From NCBI GenBank assembly GCA_964452775.1, contig CAYVQP010000021.1:1-57038 (forward strand): DNA of 57,038 nt, read 5' to 3'. This DNA comes from JACKCB01 sp964452775. GTDB lineage: Bacteria > Chloroflexota > Anaerolineae > Promineifilales > Promineifilaceae. This document shows positions 8,800 to 17,149 of the stretch, in pieces. Within the stretch, counting starts at the first letter, position 1, and every line of letters begins with the position of its first letter. The notes beneath the pieces are model-generated. The model saw only the letters and a list, made by a program, of their open reading frames with translations, searched no databases and had not been told where the DNA came from. Both the position numbers and the translations under genes were made by a program.

Positions 8800-10748
8800 C
8801 TGAGGAGACGCCGCAGTCAAACGACCGCTCTTGCCGGGACCCTTATCGCCCTTACCGCCTGCCCTGGTGGGCAGCCGCCCTTGCGCTGTATGTGATCGTC
8901 TACTGGTTCTTCGGGGTGTTGGTACAGAATGTGAACCTGCTGGGGCCGGTTAGCTGGATTGAATGGATCAATGCTCGCTCGCTTGTGCCGCTCTTACCTC
9001 AGCCCGCTTCGCCGTTCTTCCGCCTGATCATTAACCTGTTTAACCCGCTTGTGTTGTTACACATCGCCGGCCCACTGATGGTAGGTCTCTACTTCGCGGG
9101 CCAGACGGCAACCGGCTTCATGAAGGAGTTTTATGGCTTCGCAACGCAGAAGCAGGCCGCCGGCTTTCTGGGACGGTTGCGGGCAGCCGAACGCCAGGGA
9201 TCGTCGGCGGCTGCAGCACCAACCACCAGTCGCGCGCCTGCCGGACCCATGCGTTTCCTGATCCTGGCCGCGCCGATTGCCTTCTTTGGCATGCTGGCCC
9301 TGTTCGTGGCTATTGTGGAGATCACGCAGCCGCCTATTACCAGTACAGCGCAACTCTATTACATCTTTCTGATCATTTTCCTGCTGGTTCTGTGGGTAAC
9401 GTTTATCTACCTGTCAGTAAGTATCACCAATGATTATTTGCAGCGACAGCAGCATGGAACAGGCCGGATGGCGCGCCTGGCCGGGCAACGGCTGCTGGTA
9501 TATGGCGTGCTCGCTATTGTACTGGTTGCCTTCCCGGCGCTGTGGATGGCGGTGATTTACTTCATGTTGCGCAGCGGAGCGGCGACGGCTGAACTGCTCT
9601 TCGGATTCTTGTTGTTTATCTTTGTGGCGACGACGCTAACGATTGTTGTACTTCAGCTTATGGCCCCCAAAACATACCCCCCGGTCAGGGTGACCCGAGA
9701 GGACTTTGAAAAGTTGCGCAATGAGAACGCCTGGCTACGGGTAGGCGGGCCGGGCAGTATCCTGGTTGGCGGCGGCTTTCTGGCGGCAGTGACGGAATCA
9801 AACGGTCGTTTTTGTCGCGTGCTGGGCTCCGGCGCGCAACGTCTGGGCGCTTATGAGTATATCCATTCACTCCTTGATCTGCGCCAACATGAGCGTGAGG
9901 GCCGGCAGAGTTTCGTCACTCGGGACGGTCTACAGGTCGCCATGAATGTAGCGGTCACATTTCGCATTGCCAGCAATGACGCCGTGCTGGAGTCGCCTCC
10001 AGCGGCGACAATGCCTTCTGCCCAGGGTGATAACGTAACCCGGCCAACCACAACGGCGCTCTTTCCATATGGGCCGGATGCGGTGAAGATGGCTGCCTAT
10101 GTGAAGACGGTGCTGGATGACGAGGGCAAGCAGATCAACGATTGGCAGCAGTTGCCGCTGATCATCGCCCAGGGAGAGCTGGGCAAGCGGATCAGCGCCC
10201 TGCGATACGATGAGCTGTTCGCCCCCGACCAGCCGGACCAACAACCGCACCCTGAACTGTTGGCCGAGGTTCTGCACGCTGCTCAATTCGCCCTCCAGCG
10301 TGGGCGCACGGGCATTCATCTGCTGAACTTGCGCCTGGGGCCGGTGCTGGCCGTGGACGCCAGGATGACGGGCGAACATATCATGACCTGGCGCGCTTTT
10401 TGGGAGAAGCAGGGCCGGGTGCGGGAAGCGCAAAGCGAGGCGCGGGCGATTACAGAGATGGCCGAGGCCCGGCGCGAGGCTGAGCAAATGATTGTCAGCG
10501 CGATCATTGAGGGCATTGAAGAGGCGCAAGAGCAGTACGGGGAGGAAGTTACCCGGCGCATTGTCGCCCTGCGTATTGTAGATACACTGGGGCGGCTGGC
10601 TAATGTTTCGCAGCAGATCAGCGCACCGGCCAGAGCGGCGCTTATCCAGCAGTTGGAGGAGTTGCGCGATTCGATTGACGCCGAAACGCAGCCGGCCCCA
10701 CGCCCCGAGCAAACCACGCAACCCAATCCTGCAGAAGGGACGGCATGA
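8796..10748 (+). CDS. Polytopic membrane protein with SPFH-like domain
   Basis: The 650-residue protein begins at an ATG overlapping the previous stop. About six transmembrane helices are visible (near 24-44, 72-100, 148-172, 185-208, 230-255 and 261-287). They are followed by a soluble region (about 310-590) resembling the preceding protein: GPGSILVGGG, QSFVTRDGLQVAMNVAVTFRI, then an Ala/Glu/Arg-rich helix (REAQSEARAITEMAEARREAE) typical of the SPFH coiled coil. The tail is Pro-rich. The two neighbours may form a hetero-oligomeric scaffold; this is inference. It overlaps the third gene by ATGA. Confidence 0.5.
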   Translation: MTEETPQSNDRSCRDPYRPYRLPWWAAALALYVIVYWFFGVLVQNVNLLGPVSWIEWINARSLVPLLPQPASPFFRLIINLFNPLVLLHIAGPLMVGLYFAGQTATGFMKEFYGFATQKQAAGFLGRLRAAERQGSSAAAAPTTSRAPAGPMRFLILAAPIAFFGMLALFVAIVEITQPPITSTAQLYYIFLIIFLLVLWVTFIYLSVSITNDYLQRQQHGTGRMARLAGQRLLVYGVLAIVLVAFPALWMAVIYFMLRSGAATAELLFGFLLFIFVATTLTIVVLQLMAPKTYPPVRVTREDFEKLRNENAWLRVGGPGSILVGGGFLAAVTESNGRFCRVLGSGAQRLGAYEYIHSLLDLRQHEREGRQSFVTRDGLQVAMNVAVTFRIASNDAVLESPPAATMPSAQGDNVTRPTTTALFPYGPDAVKMAAYVKTVLDDEGKQINDWQQLPLIIAQGELGKRISALRYDELFAPDQPDQQPHPELLAEVLHAAQFALQRGRTGIHLLNLRLGPVLAVDARMTGEHIMTWRAFWEKQGRVREAQSEARAITEMAEARREAEQMIVSAIIEGIEEAQEQYGEEVTRRIVALRIVDTLGRLANVSQQISAPARAALIQQLEELRDSIDAETQPAPRPEQTTQPNPAEGTA

Positions 10749-12403
10749 TGGAGTTTGATCTTCCTGAGGGCGGTTCGCCGGACGTGAATCTACTGCAGCA
10801 GCTGCTGGAGATGCTTGATTTACCCGCCGTTTCCGGCTTACCTCCATTTGCTCCCCGGCAGCGAGCGCCGGCGTTGCGGCGCATACTCGAGCAATCGCGG
10901 CGGATTGCAGTCAGTTCCGGCAGCCGGGAACAGATCGCGGTGGTTGAGTTCCACACAGGCCTATATCAGGCTCAGTGGCAGGAATGGTCGGGAGCGGGCC
11001 AGCACTTTGAGCAGGCGCGCCGGGAAGCGTTGCGGGGGAACAACCGCCCGTTGGCCTGCCTATCTCTCTTTGCGTTGGGCTGTATGCGCCAGCTTGACTA
11101 CGATTTCGAGGGTGCGCTGGCTTCCTTCTCAGAGGTTGAGGCAAAGACCCATTCGATGCGCCGGCTGCTCGGCGTGCGTGGATTTGATGCCCGCGAGAAT
11201 CGTGATCACCTGTTCCTGGATGAGCTGGAAGCGGCGCTGGAGGAGGCGCAGCGCAACCTGCAGGCCGACCTGGATCAAGAGGTGACCACTCGCCTGAATA
11301 CGGTACCCACCGGCCAGCGCCGGCGCACCTATCCATTGCCGCCAACTCCACCTCCCCCGGCCGGGTCAACTTCACCTCCTCCGGCCGGCTCGTCCTCGCC
11401 TACCGAGCCGGTGATGGAAGATTGGGCGCCCATCGTCAGCCCTACGCTGCGGGCGACCCAACCGCATGCTCCGCAGGTCAATTTTTCGCCGCCGGTCGCG
11501 GAGCCGGCTTCAAGCGCCCCTGTCATGCGCGCAGGCGCTGATGCTGAGCAGAGCGCCGGGACAGTCGTGCGACCACCCGCGCCGGCGCTGATCAGGGCGC
11601 TGCCGCCGAAGCCGCACCATTACTACTTCCAGGTGCGCGCCGGCTACGTCCTCTTCTGCGTAGCCCGGGCCGCTGAAGCACAAGATATCGCGCCCGAACT
11701 GGCTGCCGGCGATTGGCTGATCGTCAAAAGGCAGCAAAGCAATTACAATACGGGGGACCTGGTCGCTATCGGCAGCGTCAGCGGGGAGAACCAGCTCGAT
11801 GGCGATGTCAGGTTAGCGGAAGATTGCGCCGAACGCGGCAGCCGGCCGGGGTTCTCTCTTGGCCGGGTTACGGGTCAAAACGGTGCGCAGTTGCAGGTTG
11901 ATATCGGGGCCGCAGAAGCGCAGCAGGTCGGACCCGAGCAGCCCATCCAGATCGGCAAGGTCATCGGCTTCTTTCGCTACCTACCTGCTCAGCCTGGATC
12001 GCCGGTTGTCAATCCGCCGGCTGGAATACCGGCGATGACTTTCGATTGCGCAGATGCGCCGGACCCACACTATTTTCACTCCCGGGAAGGGATCACTGTT
12101 TGCTGTGTGGCAAGTCGGACAGGCGATTCCCTGTTGCCGGAGTTGTTAGCCGGAGACTGGTTGTTGGTGGATACGGCTGCACGAGACCCGGCTGAGCATG
12201 ATCCAATCATTGTCAGCCATGAGCAGGCGGGCAGCATCCAGGTACAGGCCGGCGAATGGAAGAACGTGTCTGCCGGCAAGGTAGTACAGGAGCCGGAGAG
12301 CGGCAAGTTAGCGCTGTTAGTGGCTGAAGAGCGGCGTATCCAACTGCAACCGCAAATGGTGCTGGGAACCGTAGTCGGATTCTTCCGCAATCTGGCGCGA
12401 TAG
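10745..12403 (+). CDS. Tandem LexA/S24-fold protein with helical N-terminus
   Basis: The 552-residue protein is third in the operon. The N-terminal third is helical and TPR-like (EQIAVVEFHTGLYQAQWQEW, then FALGCMRQLDYDFEGALASF). A Pro/Ser-rich linker follows (about 200-285). Two copies of a domain of about 110 residues come next (near 300-415 and 445-550). Each has a PEL-x-AGDWLxV core and ends in GxVxGFFR, the strand order of LexA/S24 peptidase domains. Copy 1 has Asp at the catalytic Ser position (QDIAPEL). Copy 2 keeps Ser (GDSLLPEL), but no Lys sits about 37 residues later as in LexA. Probably a non-proteolytic S24 fold. No HTH is seen. Confidence 0.5.
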   Translation: MMEFDLPEGGSPDVNLLQQLLEMLDLPAVSGLPPFAPRQRAPALRRILEQSRRIAVSSGSREQIAVVEFHTGLYQAQWQEWSGAGQHFEQARREALRGNNRPLACLSLFALGCMRQLDYDFEGALASFSEVEAKTHSMRRLLGVRGFDARENRDHLFLDELEAALEEAQRNLQADLDQEVTTRLNTVPTGQRRRTYPLPPTPPPPAGSTSPPPAGSSSPTEPVMEDWAPIVSPTLRATQPHAPQVNFSPPVAEPASSAPVMRAGADAEQSAGTVVRPPAPALIRALPPKPHHYYFQVRAGYVLFCVARAAEAQDIAPELAAGDWLIVKRQQSNYNTGDLVAIGSVSGENQLDGDVRLAEDCAERGSRPGFSLGRVTGQNGAQLQVDIGAAEAQQVGPEQPIQIGKVIGFFRYLPAQPGSPVVNPPAGIPAMTFDCADAPDPHYFHSREGITVCCVASRTGDSLLPELLAGDWLLVDTAARDPAEHDPIIVSHEQAGSIQVQAGEWKNVSAGKVVQEPESGKLALLVAEERRIQLQPQMVLGTVVGFFRNLAR

Positions 12404-12464
12404 CGGCGTCTGCGGGAGTCGCCTGAGGCAGCCCGTGTGCCGGCCGCGCCGAGGAGAGAAGAGG

Positions 12465-13394
12465 ATGGATGGTCATGTCTTGCTAGTTGGCGGCACGCTC
12501 ATGGATGTGAAGGGGAAGCCGTTATCGGGGATCGAGCCGGGAACTTCGAACCCCGCCCGGATACGGTCAAGTCGAGGGGGAACTGCCCGCAATGTGGCGG
12601 AAAATCTAGCCTGCCTGGGGGCGGATGTGACGCTTATTTCCGCTATCGGCGATGACAGCGTGGGGCGGCAATTGCTGCAACAGACCGCTGAAGCCGGGGT
12701 CAACGTGGACGAAGTGCTGGTCGTGCCGGGGGCGCGCACGGGCACGTACATCGCCGTGCTGGAAGAGGATGGTTCGCTGGCGATGGCGCTCGATGATGTC
12801 GGGGTGATGGAGCTGGTGACGCCGCAATATTTGAACCAGCGGCGCAGCCTCTTTCGCGACGCCGCCATGGTCATTTTTGACGGCAGTCTGCTGCCGAAAA
12901 GCATGAAAACAGTGATCCGGCTGGCCAGCCAATTTGAGAAGCCGATTTCGGCCGATCCCTCCTCTACCCGGCTGGCGCACCGCCTGCTGCCTTACCTGAG
13001 CCAATTACACCTGGTAGTGCCGAATGAGCGCGAGGCGGCGGTGCTGTGCCGGCAGGAATTCACCGGCCACAATCTAGAGACCGGGCAGCAATTGGCGCTG
13101 CAGCTGATGCAACAAGGGGTTGAGATAGCGGTGGTTACCCTGGCAAACTTCGGGCTGGTCTATGCTGCCGCGGATGAATACGGCTACATCCCACCGAGAT
13201 ACGGCCAGGTGGCGGACAGTACCGGCACGGGGGACGCGCTGACGGCAGCGGTCGTTTTCGGCTTGCTTAACGATCTGCCGGTTACCGATTGTATGCGTCT
13301 GGGCGCTGCCGCCGCCGGACTGACCCTGCAGACGAATGAGACGGTTGTGCCGGGGCTGAGCCTGGATATGTTATACGAGCATCTGATCGTGTAG
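12465..13394 (+). CDS. PfkB-family carbohydrate/nucleoside kinase
   Basis: The 309-residue ribokinase-fold enzyme starts at ATG 12465 with GAGGAGAG upstream; an in-frame start at 12435 would add residues that do not fit the family. N-terminal GGTARNVAENLACLGADV is the PfkB substrate-binding signature. DSTGTGDALTA near 260 is the second signature and carries the catalytic Asp and anion hole. Such kinases phosphorylate ribose, fructose, adenosine or pseudouridine. The substrate cannot be fixed; the general look resembles the pseudouridine-kinase-like branch. It follows the SPFH operon after about 60 bases and may be co-transcribed. Confidence 0.8.
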   Translation: MDGHVLLVGGTLMDVKGKPLSGIEPGTSNPARIRSSRGGTARNVAENLACLGADVTLISAIGDDSVGRQLLQQTAEAGVNVDEVLVVPGARTGTYIAVLEEDGSLAMALDDVGVMELVTPQYLNQRRSLFRDAAMVIFDGSLLPKSMKTVIRLASQFEKPISADPSSTRLAHRLLPYLSQLHLVVPNEREAAVLCRQEFTGHNLETGQQLALQLMQQGVEIAVVTLANFGLVYAAADEYGYIPPRYGQVADSTGTGDALTAAVVFGLLNDLPVTDCMRLGAAAAGLTLQTNETVVPGLSLDMLYEHLIV

Positions 13395-13469
13395 GAAGCA
13401 GGAAGATTCCCGAAAGGTCCAGCGTGAGCGGCACGTCAGTCGTGTACCCGCGCCAATAGGCCGGGTGGC

Positions 13470-13688
13470 TCACACAGGGGCGCTGATGCCCACGTTCTCC
13501 AGCACTACCTCTCGTAATATCTGCGGCTCCTGTAGGCGCTGCAGGGCGTCCAGGACTTCCAGGCCCGCCAGCCGGCCCTGCGCATCGTAGTCAGCGGCGA
13601 TACCCTCAGCCAGATGCCGAGAAGTGACTGTTGTGTCCAGAAAGCGGATGTACAAGGCATCAACCTCTGGATCATAGCTGATTCTCAT
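13470..13688 (-). CDS. DUF2283 family protein
   Basis: The 72-residue protein starts at ATG 13688 with GAGG upstream. The start ISYDPEVDALYIRF and the centre DYDAQGRLAGLEVLDA are the hallmark strands of DUF2283. It lies 12 bases downstream of a DUF4258 gene on the same strand. In many bacteria this pair is adjacent and has been suspected to behave like a toxin-antitoxin module; that role is inference. Confidence 0.8.
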   Translation of the reverse strand: MRISYDPEVDALYIRFLDTTVTSRHLAEGIAADYDAQGRLAGLEVLDALQRLQEPQILREVVLENVGISAPV

Positions 13689-13700
13689 CGGCTAACCTCA

Positions 13701-13967
13701 TTAGAAGAAGTAAACGTAAACGGTTACGATTACAATCTCGCTACCCTCTTCCACAAAAATGGGGCGCACTTGCTTGGTAGTATAATAAGTGCCGTTCCAT
13801 TCTGCGTCAAACGCAAAATTGTAACGACACTCAAGCCTGCCCCGATCGGCCGCTTCCCACTCCGCCCCCCTGACGGCCTGGATAACTTCACCCTCAGTTG
13901 CGCCACGCCGACTTAGCTGATCAAGCGCATGACCTGAGAAACGTATCCTGCTACTCTCTTCCGCCAA
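13701..13967 (-). CDS. DUF4258 family protein
   Basis: The 88-residue protein has the DUF4258 pattern: FSGHALDQLSRRGATEGEV near the N-terminus, where family members read 'H-x-x-x-R-x-x-x-R' style helices, then strands RYNFAFDAEW and IVIVTVYVYFF. No ATG is available. The start is TTG 13967 with GGAG about ten bases upstream. It is first of a two-gene unit with DUF2283. The fold is proposed to relate to small RNA-targeting toxins, but activity cannot be deduced from sequence. Confidence 0.75.
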   Translation of the reverse strand: MAEESSRIRFSGHALDQLSRRGATEGEVIQAVRGAEWEAADRGRLECRYNFAFDAEWNGTYYTTKQVRPIFVEEGSEIVIVTVYVYFF

Positions 13968-14078
13968 CTGCGAACTGCTCCATACTATTCACAATGAGAG
14001 GCGATCAGCCAGCCAGCGATCAGCATCACAGTGGCTTGAGTTTTCTGCCTGCTGTGGTTAGCGGGCGATAGACGGGAG

Positions 14079-15026
14079 CTATTCGTAGCCTAACACGTCC
14101 ACCACGACCCGCACTGCCTCGGCCGAATAGTCCAGTTTGGCTCTCTCTTCCTCGTTTAGCTCCATGGGGATGATGTGCTCGACGCCGCCCCGGCCCAACA
14201 CGCAGGGCAGGCCGATGAACAAGTCGCGGTAGCCGTACTCGCCCTCGGTATAGACGGCGCAGGGGATGACGCGCTTCTTGTCCTTCAGGATTGACTCCAC
14301 CATGATGGCGGTGCCGGCTGCCGGGGCGTAATAGCCGCTGTAACCGAGCAGGCCGACAATCTCGCCGCCGCCCTGCGCGGTGCGTTGGATGATGGCGTCT
14401 AATTTCTCCCGGCTAATCAACTCCAGGATGGGGATGCCGGCGACGGATGTGTGCCGGGGCAGCGGCACCATCGTATCGCCGTGGCCGCCCAGGACGATGC
14501 CATGCACATCCTCCACGCTGACGCCCAGCTCCATGGCAATGAAGGTCTTGTAGCGGGCGGTATCCAGCGCGCCGGCCTGGCCGATGATCCGTTCGCGGGG
14601 GAAGCCGGTGACGTGCTTTACCACGTGACACATGGCGTCCAGCGGGTTGGTTACCAGGACGACAATGCTGTCCGGCGCATATTTCTTAATGTTTTCGGAC
14701 ACTTCGGTCATTACATCCTGGTTGATCTTCACCAACTCATCCCGGCTGGGGAACTTGCCGGTGACGGGGTCCTTCTTGCGCGGCACACCGGCGGTGACTA
14801 CGACGATATCCGCGCCTTCAATAATGGCGGGATCATTGCTGCCGGTAATTGAGCCATCGAAATTGAGGGCCGGGCCGGATTCGTAGAGATCGAGCGCCTT
14901 GCCGGCGGCCACCTGACCGAAGATGTCAAATAGCACCAGATCGCCAAGCTCCATCTGTGACAGCCAGTGGGCTGTCGTCGCGCCGACGTTGCCGGCCCCG
15001 TATAGTGCAATCTTGTTTCTAGCCAT
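14079..15026 (-). CDS. mdh: Malate dehydrogenase (LDH-like type)
   Basis: The 315-residue enzyme starts at ATG 15026 with TAGGAGAA upstream. It interconverts malate and oxaloacetate with NAD. The N-terminal Rossmann motif is GAGNVGATTA and the adenine-binding Asp is in LVLFDI. The substrate loop has the Arg of malate dehydrogenases in AGVPRKK, with a short insertion before SRDELVKIN. Further hallmarks are VTNPLDAM, the catalytic His in GGHGDTMVP, and the conserved Asp/Arg of GALDTARY. The Arg rather than Gln in the loop favours malate over lactate. Single gene flanked by a palindrome upstream. Confidence 0.9.
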   Translation of the reverse strand: MARNKIALYGAGNVGATTAHWLSQMELGDLVLFDIFGQVAAGKALDLYESGPALNFDGSITGSNDPAIIEGADIVVVTAGVPRKKDPVTGKFPSRDELVKINQDVMTEVSENIKKYAPDSIVVLVTNPLDAMCHVVKHVTGFPRERIIGQAGALDTARYKTFIAMELGVSVEDVHGIVLGGHGDTMVPLPRHTSVAGIPILELISREKLDAIIQRTAQGGGEIVGLLGYSGYYAPAAGTAIMVESILKDKKRVIPCAVYTEGEYGYRDLFIGLPCVLGRGGVEHIIPMELNEEERAKLDYSAEAVRVVVDVLGYE

Positions 15027-15070
15027 TTCTCCTAACCTTGCTTATGGGTTGTTTCGTTCGCTGACCTTGA

Positions 15071-15133
15071 AACCTGGCAGGTCTTGTCGCGTCCGGCGGT
15101 CCGGAGTGGATCGCCGGCGAGACCTGCCAGGTT
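15071..15133. repeat. Intergenic palindrome (variant arms)
   Basis: Perfect 14-bp arms AACCTGGCAGGTCT (15071-15084) and AGACCTGCCAGGTT (15120-15133) enclose a 35-nt loop. The outer GAGACCTG half matches the common family, but the ACCCCG part is replaced by a GG-core. Confidence 0.75.
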
Positions 15134-15142
15134 CATCGATGA

Positions 15143-15826
15143 TCATTGATCCTGGAAGCGGTCGTAGAGGTCATCGAGCATCTGCGCCGCTTCTACTAAC
15201 TTATCCAGCGGGTTATTCTCGCCGGTGAAATAACGATAATCAGCCGGCATCAGGTCCAGAACCCGCACCAGCTCGTTGCTCTTCTGCTTCAATTGTTCTT
15301 CGGAGACTGTGTACAACGCCGCGATCTGGGCGCGTGAAAAGGGCAGAAAGTTGATCTTGCAAATGGCCAGGGTGAGCGCGGCGGCCCATTCGGCCGGCTG
15401 CTGAATCTCCAGCGTCTGCCGGCCCAGGGTGATGCGATATTCCAGCCACATCTGGATGGCCTTGCCGGTCTGCTGCACCGGCAGGCCCAACTCAGCGGTG
15501 CGATCAATTAGAATCGTTTCCACTTCATCCAACGCGGAGGAGAAGAGTCGCTGGTAGCGCTCAGCGATGTTCTCGTTGGTCTCCGTGCGCAGGTACTCGC
15601 CTAACGACTTGACGGCCTCCTGATAGTTGCTTCCGCGGGCATAGGTGCGGGCAAGATTCAGGTGGTATTCGGGGTTGTCGGGATCAGCGGATGATGCCTC
15701 GGAAAAGGCGGCGACGGCCTTATCAATCTCCCAGTTGGCGTAGTATTCCAGGCCGGCAATGTTGCGAGCGGCGGCATAGCTTTTTGCTTGCGCTGTAGGT
15801 TGATTGCCTGTCGCTCCGCCTGTCAT
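15143..15826 (-). CDS. TPR protein with cyclin/TFIIB-like C-terminal domain
   Basis: The 227-residue protein starts at ATG 15826 (a GTG one codon earlier is possible; GAAGGG upstream). Residues about 15-75 form a tetratricopeptide-type helical pair (NIAGLEYYANWEIDKAVAAF, then PEYHLNLARTYARG). The C-terminal part (about 115-190) reads like a cyclin fold as in TFIIB repeats: GKAIQMWLEYRI, AEWAAALTLAICKI, FSRAQIAALYTVSEEQLKQK. The order 'A-A-A-L-x-x-A, then I-A-x-x-x-x-V-S-E' is the TFIIB signature pattern. Function unknown. It lies between mdh and the DUF1385 gene, all on the minus strand. Confidence 0.5.
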   Translation of the reverse strand: MTGGATGNQPTAQAKSYAAARNIAGLEYYANWEIDKAVAAFSEASSADPDNPEYHLNLARTYARGSNYQEAVKSLGEYLRTETNENIAERYQRLFSSALDEVETILIDRTAELGLPVQQTGKAIQMWLEYRITLGRQTLEIQQPAEWAAALTLAICKINFLPFSRAQIAALYTVSEEQLKQKSNELVRVLDLMPADYRYFTGENNPLDKLVEAAQMLDDLYDRFQDQ

Positions 15827-15880
15827 CACGCCCTTCGCCTTTATATTTGCGCTGTGACTAACCCGAATCGATGCGCTGAA

Positions 15881-16894
15881 TTAATCGGCCGGCGCAGGCA
15901 CAATAATGGCTGCCGCCGGCTGGTAGGTCGGCGACTGGCCGCGCTCATAGGCCAGTACCCGCTCAAAGGCTACGATGGCTACTTCCAACATGGTTTCATC
16001 CGGCTCGCGGGTAGTCAATCGCTGCAAAGCCAGATTCGGGGCCGTGATCCAACGGATGACGCGCTTATCCTGGTGTCTGGCTGTGAAGCGGATGAACTCG
16101 TAAGCAATGCCGGCGATGACCGGCAAGAGCACGATGCGCGACAACAGGCGCAGGGCGATACCCATCGGCGGGAAGAAACTGTAGACCAGGATGGAGATAA
16201 CTACCACAGTCAACAGGAAGGCCGTGCCGCAGCGCGGGTGCTGCAGGGAGAAGCCGGCAACCGTAGCCGGGTTCAGCTCGGCATTGGCCTCGTAGGCGTT
16301 GATCGTCTTGTGTTCCGCGCCGTGATAGCCATAAAGCCGCTTCACATCCGGCATGAGGCTGATGCCGCTGATGTAGCCGATCAGCAGCAACAGGCGGATG
16401 ATGCCTTCGACCAGGTTGGCAGCAACATGACTGATGCCAAACCAGCGCTCAAACAGGCCGCCCACAAATGCCGGCAATAGAAAGAAGAGGGCGATGGACA
16501 GGGAGAGGGAGAACACGACGGTTGCCCAGCCGGCCGCTCCGTCAAATACGGGCTTCTTGGCTTCCTGGCCGGCTTCTTTCTCCTCTTCAAGGGCTACATC
16601 GGCGGAGAACATCAGGCTCTTGATGCCCAGGCCGAGCGCATCCCACAACAGGGTTAGCCCGCGCACGAAGGGGATGCGGGCGATCCGCCCGCCGTAGATG
16701 CGGCTGTCCAACGGCTCGGTGTGCACCACGATTTCGCCCTGCGGATTGCGCACCGCAATGGCCAGCGCCTGTGAGCCGCGCATCATCACCCCTTCGATGA
16801 CCGCCTGGCCGCCATAGTTGAAATCTTTTCGGGCTGCTTCTTCCATGTGTTGTCTTTGCCGCGGCCACTCGAGCGAATGACCTGTCAGCGGCAA
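15881..16894 (-). CDS. DUF1385 family membrane protein
   Basis: The 337-residue protein carries the signature YGGQAVIEGVMMRG near the N-terminus and YGYHGAEHKTINAYE in the middle, both diagnostic of DUF1385. Four hydrophobic segments make it an integral membrane protein. The family has no settled role. Start choice: TTG 16894 has AGGAAGAG upstream and a promoter ending 27 bases before; the ATG at 16846 matches family length better but lacks a ribosome site. The gene is transcribed toward the TPR gene. Confidence 0.85.
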   Translation of the reverse strand: MPLTGHSLEWPRQRQHMEEAARKDFNYGGQAVIEGVMMRGSQALAIAVRNPQGEIVVHTEPLDSRIYGGRIARIPFVRGLTLLWDALGLGIKSLMFSADVALEEEKEAGQEAKKPVFDGAAGWATVVFSLSLSIALFFLLPAFVGGLFERWFGISHVAANLVEGIIRLLLLIGYISGISLMPDVKRLYGYHGAEHKTINAYEANAELNPATVAGFSLQHPRCGTAFLLTVVVISILVYSFFPPMGIALRLLSRIVLLPVIAGIAYEFIRFTARHQDKRVIRWITAPNLALQRLTTREPDETMLEVAIVAFERVLAYERGQSPTYQPAAAIIVPAPAD

Positions 16895-16920
16895 TCTCTC
16901 TTCCTGTGATGATGGTGGGG

Positions 16921-16949
16921 ATTGTACTGGTAGCCGGAGGGGGCGTCAA
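16921..16949 (-). promoter_or_regulatory. Promoter of the DUF1385 gene
   Basis: On the minus strand TTGACG (16949-16944), a 17-base spacer and TACAAT (16926-16921) form a near-consensus promoter. The predicted start near 16914 leaves a short leader containing AGGAAGAG before the TTG start. Confidence 0.6.
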
Positions 16950-16992
16950 GACGGCCCAGGGCGGGCGTGAATAGCGCTGAGCCGGTTCTAAC

Positions 16993-17148
16993 TCAACAGC
17001 CGCGCGCTTCTACGTTGTCGCGCAACGCCAGCAGCAATAGCTCCTGACCGTTTTCTTCGAGAGCCGCATTGAGGTAGGCAGCCGCTTCGTCAGAATCTGT
17101 CAGCGATGCCGCTGATCCAGCTTCACATCTTGCTGCTAATGGGTTCAT
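16993..17148 (-). pseudogene. Truncated HI1420-type antitoxin remnant
   Basis: This 51-codon frame contains SDEAAAYLNAALEENGQEL followed by ALRDNVEARG. That is the conserved N-terminal half of the 'probable addiction module antidote' (HI1420/TIGR02684) family. Intact members continue for about 45 residues with a helix-turn-helix, but here TGA follows ARGC, so the DNA-binding half is missing. No HigB/RelE-like partner is adjacent. It begins two bases after the stop of the upstream lipoprotein gene. Probably a decayed toxin-antitoxin gene, less likely a functional fragment. Confidence 0.6.
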
Positions 17149-17149
17149 T

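Noticed and set aside
7417..12403. Prophage or defence island
   Set aside because: No integrase, terminase or restriction-type genes; composition matches the surroundings.
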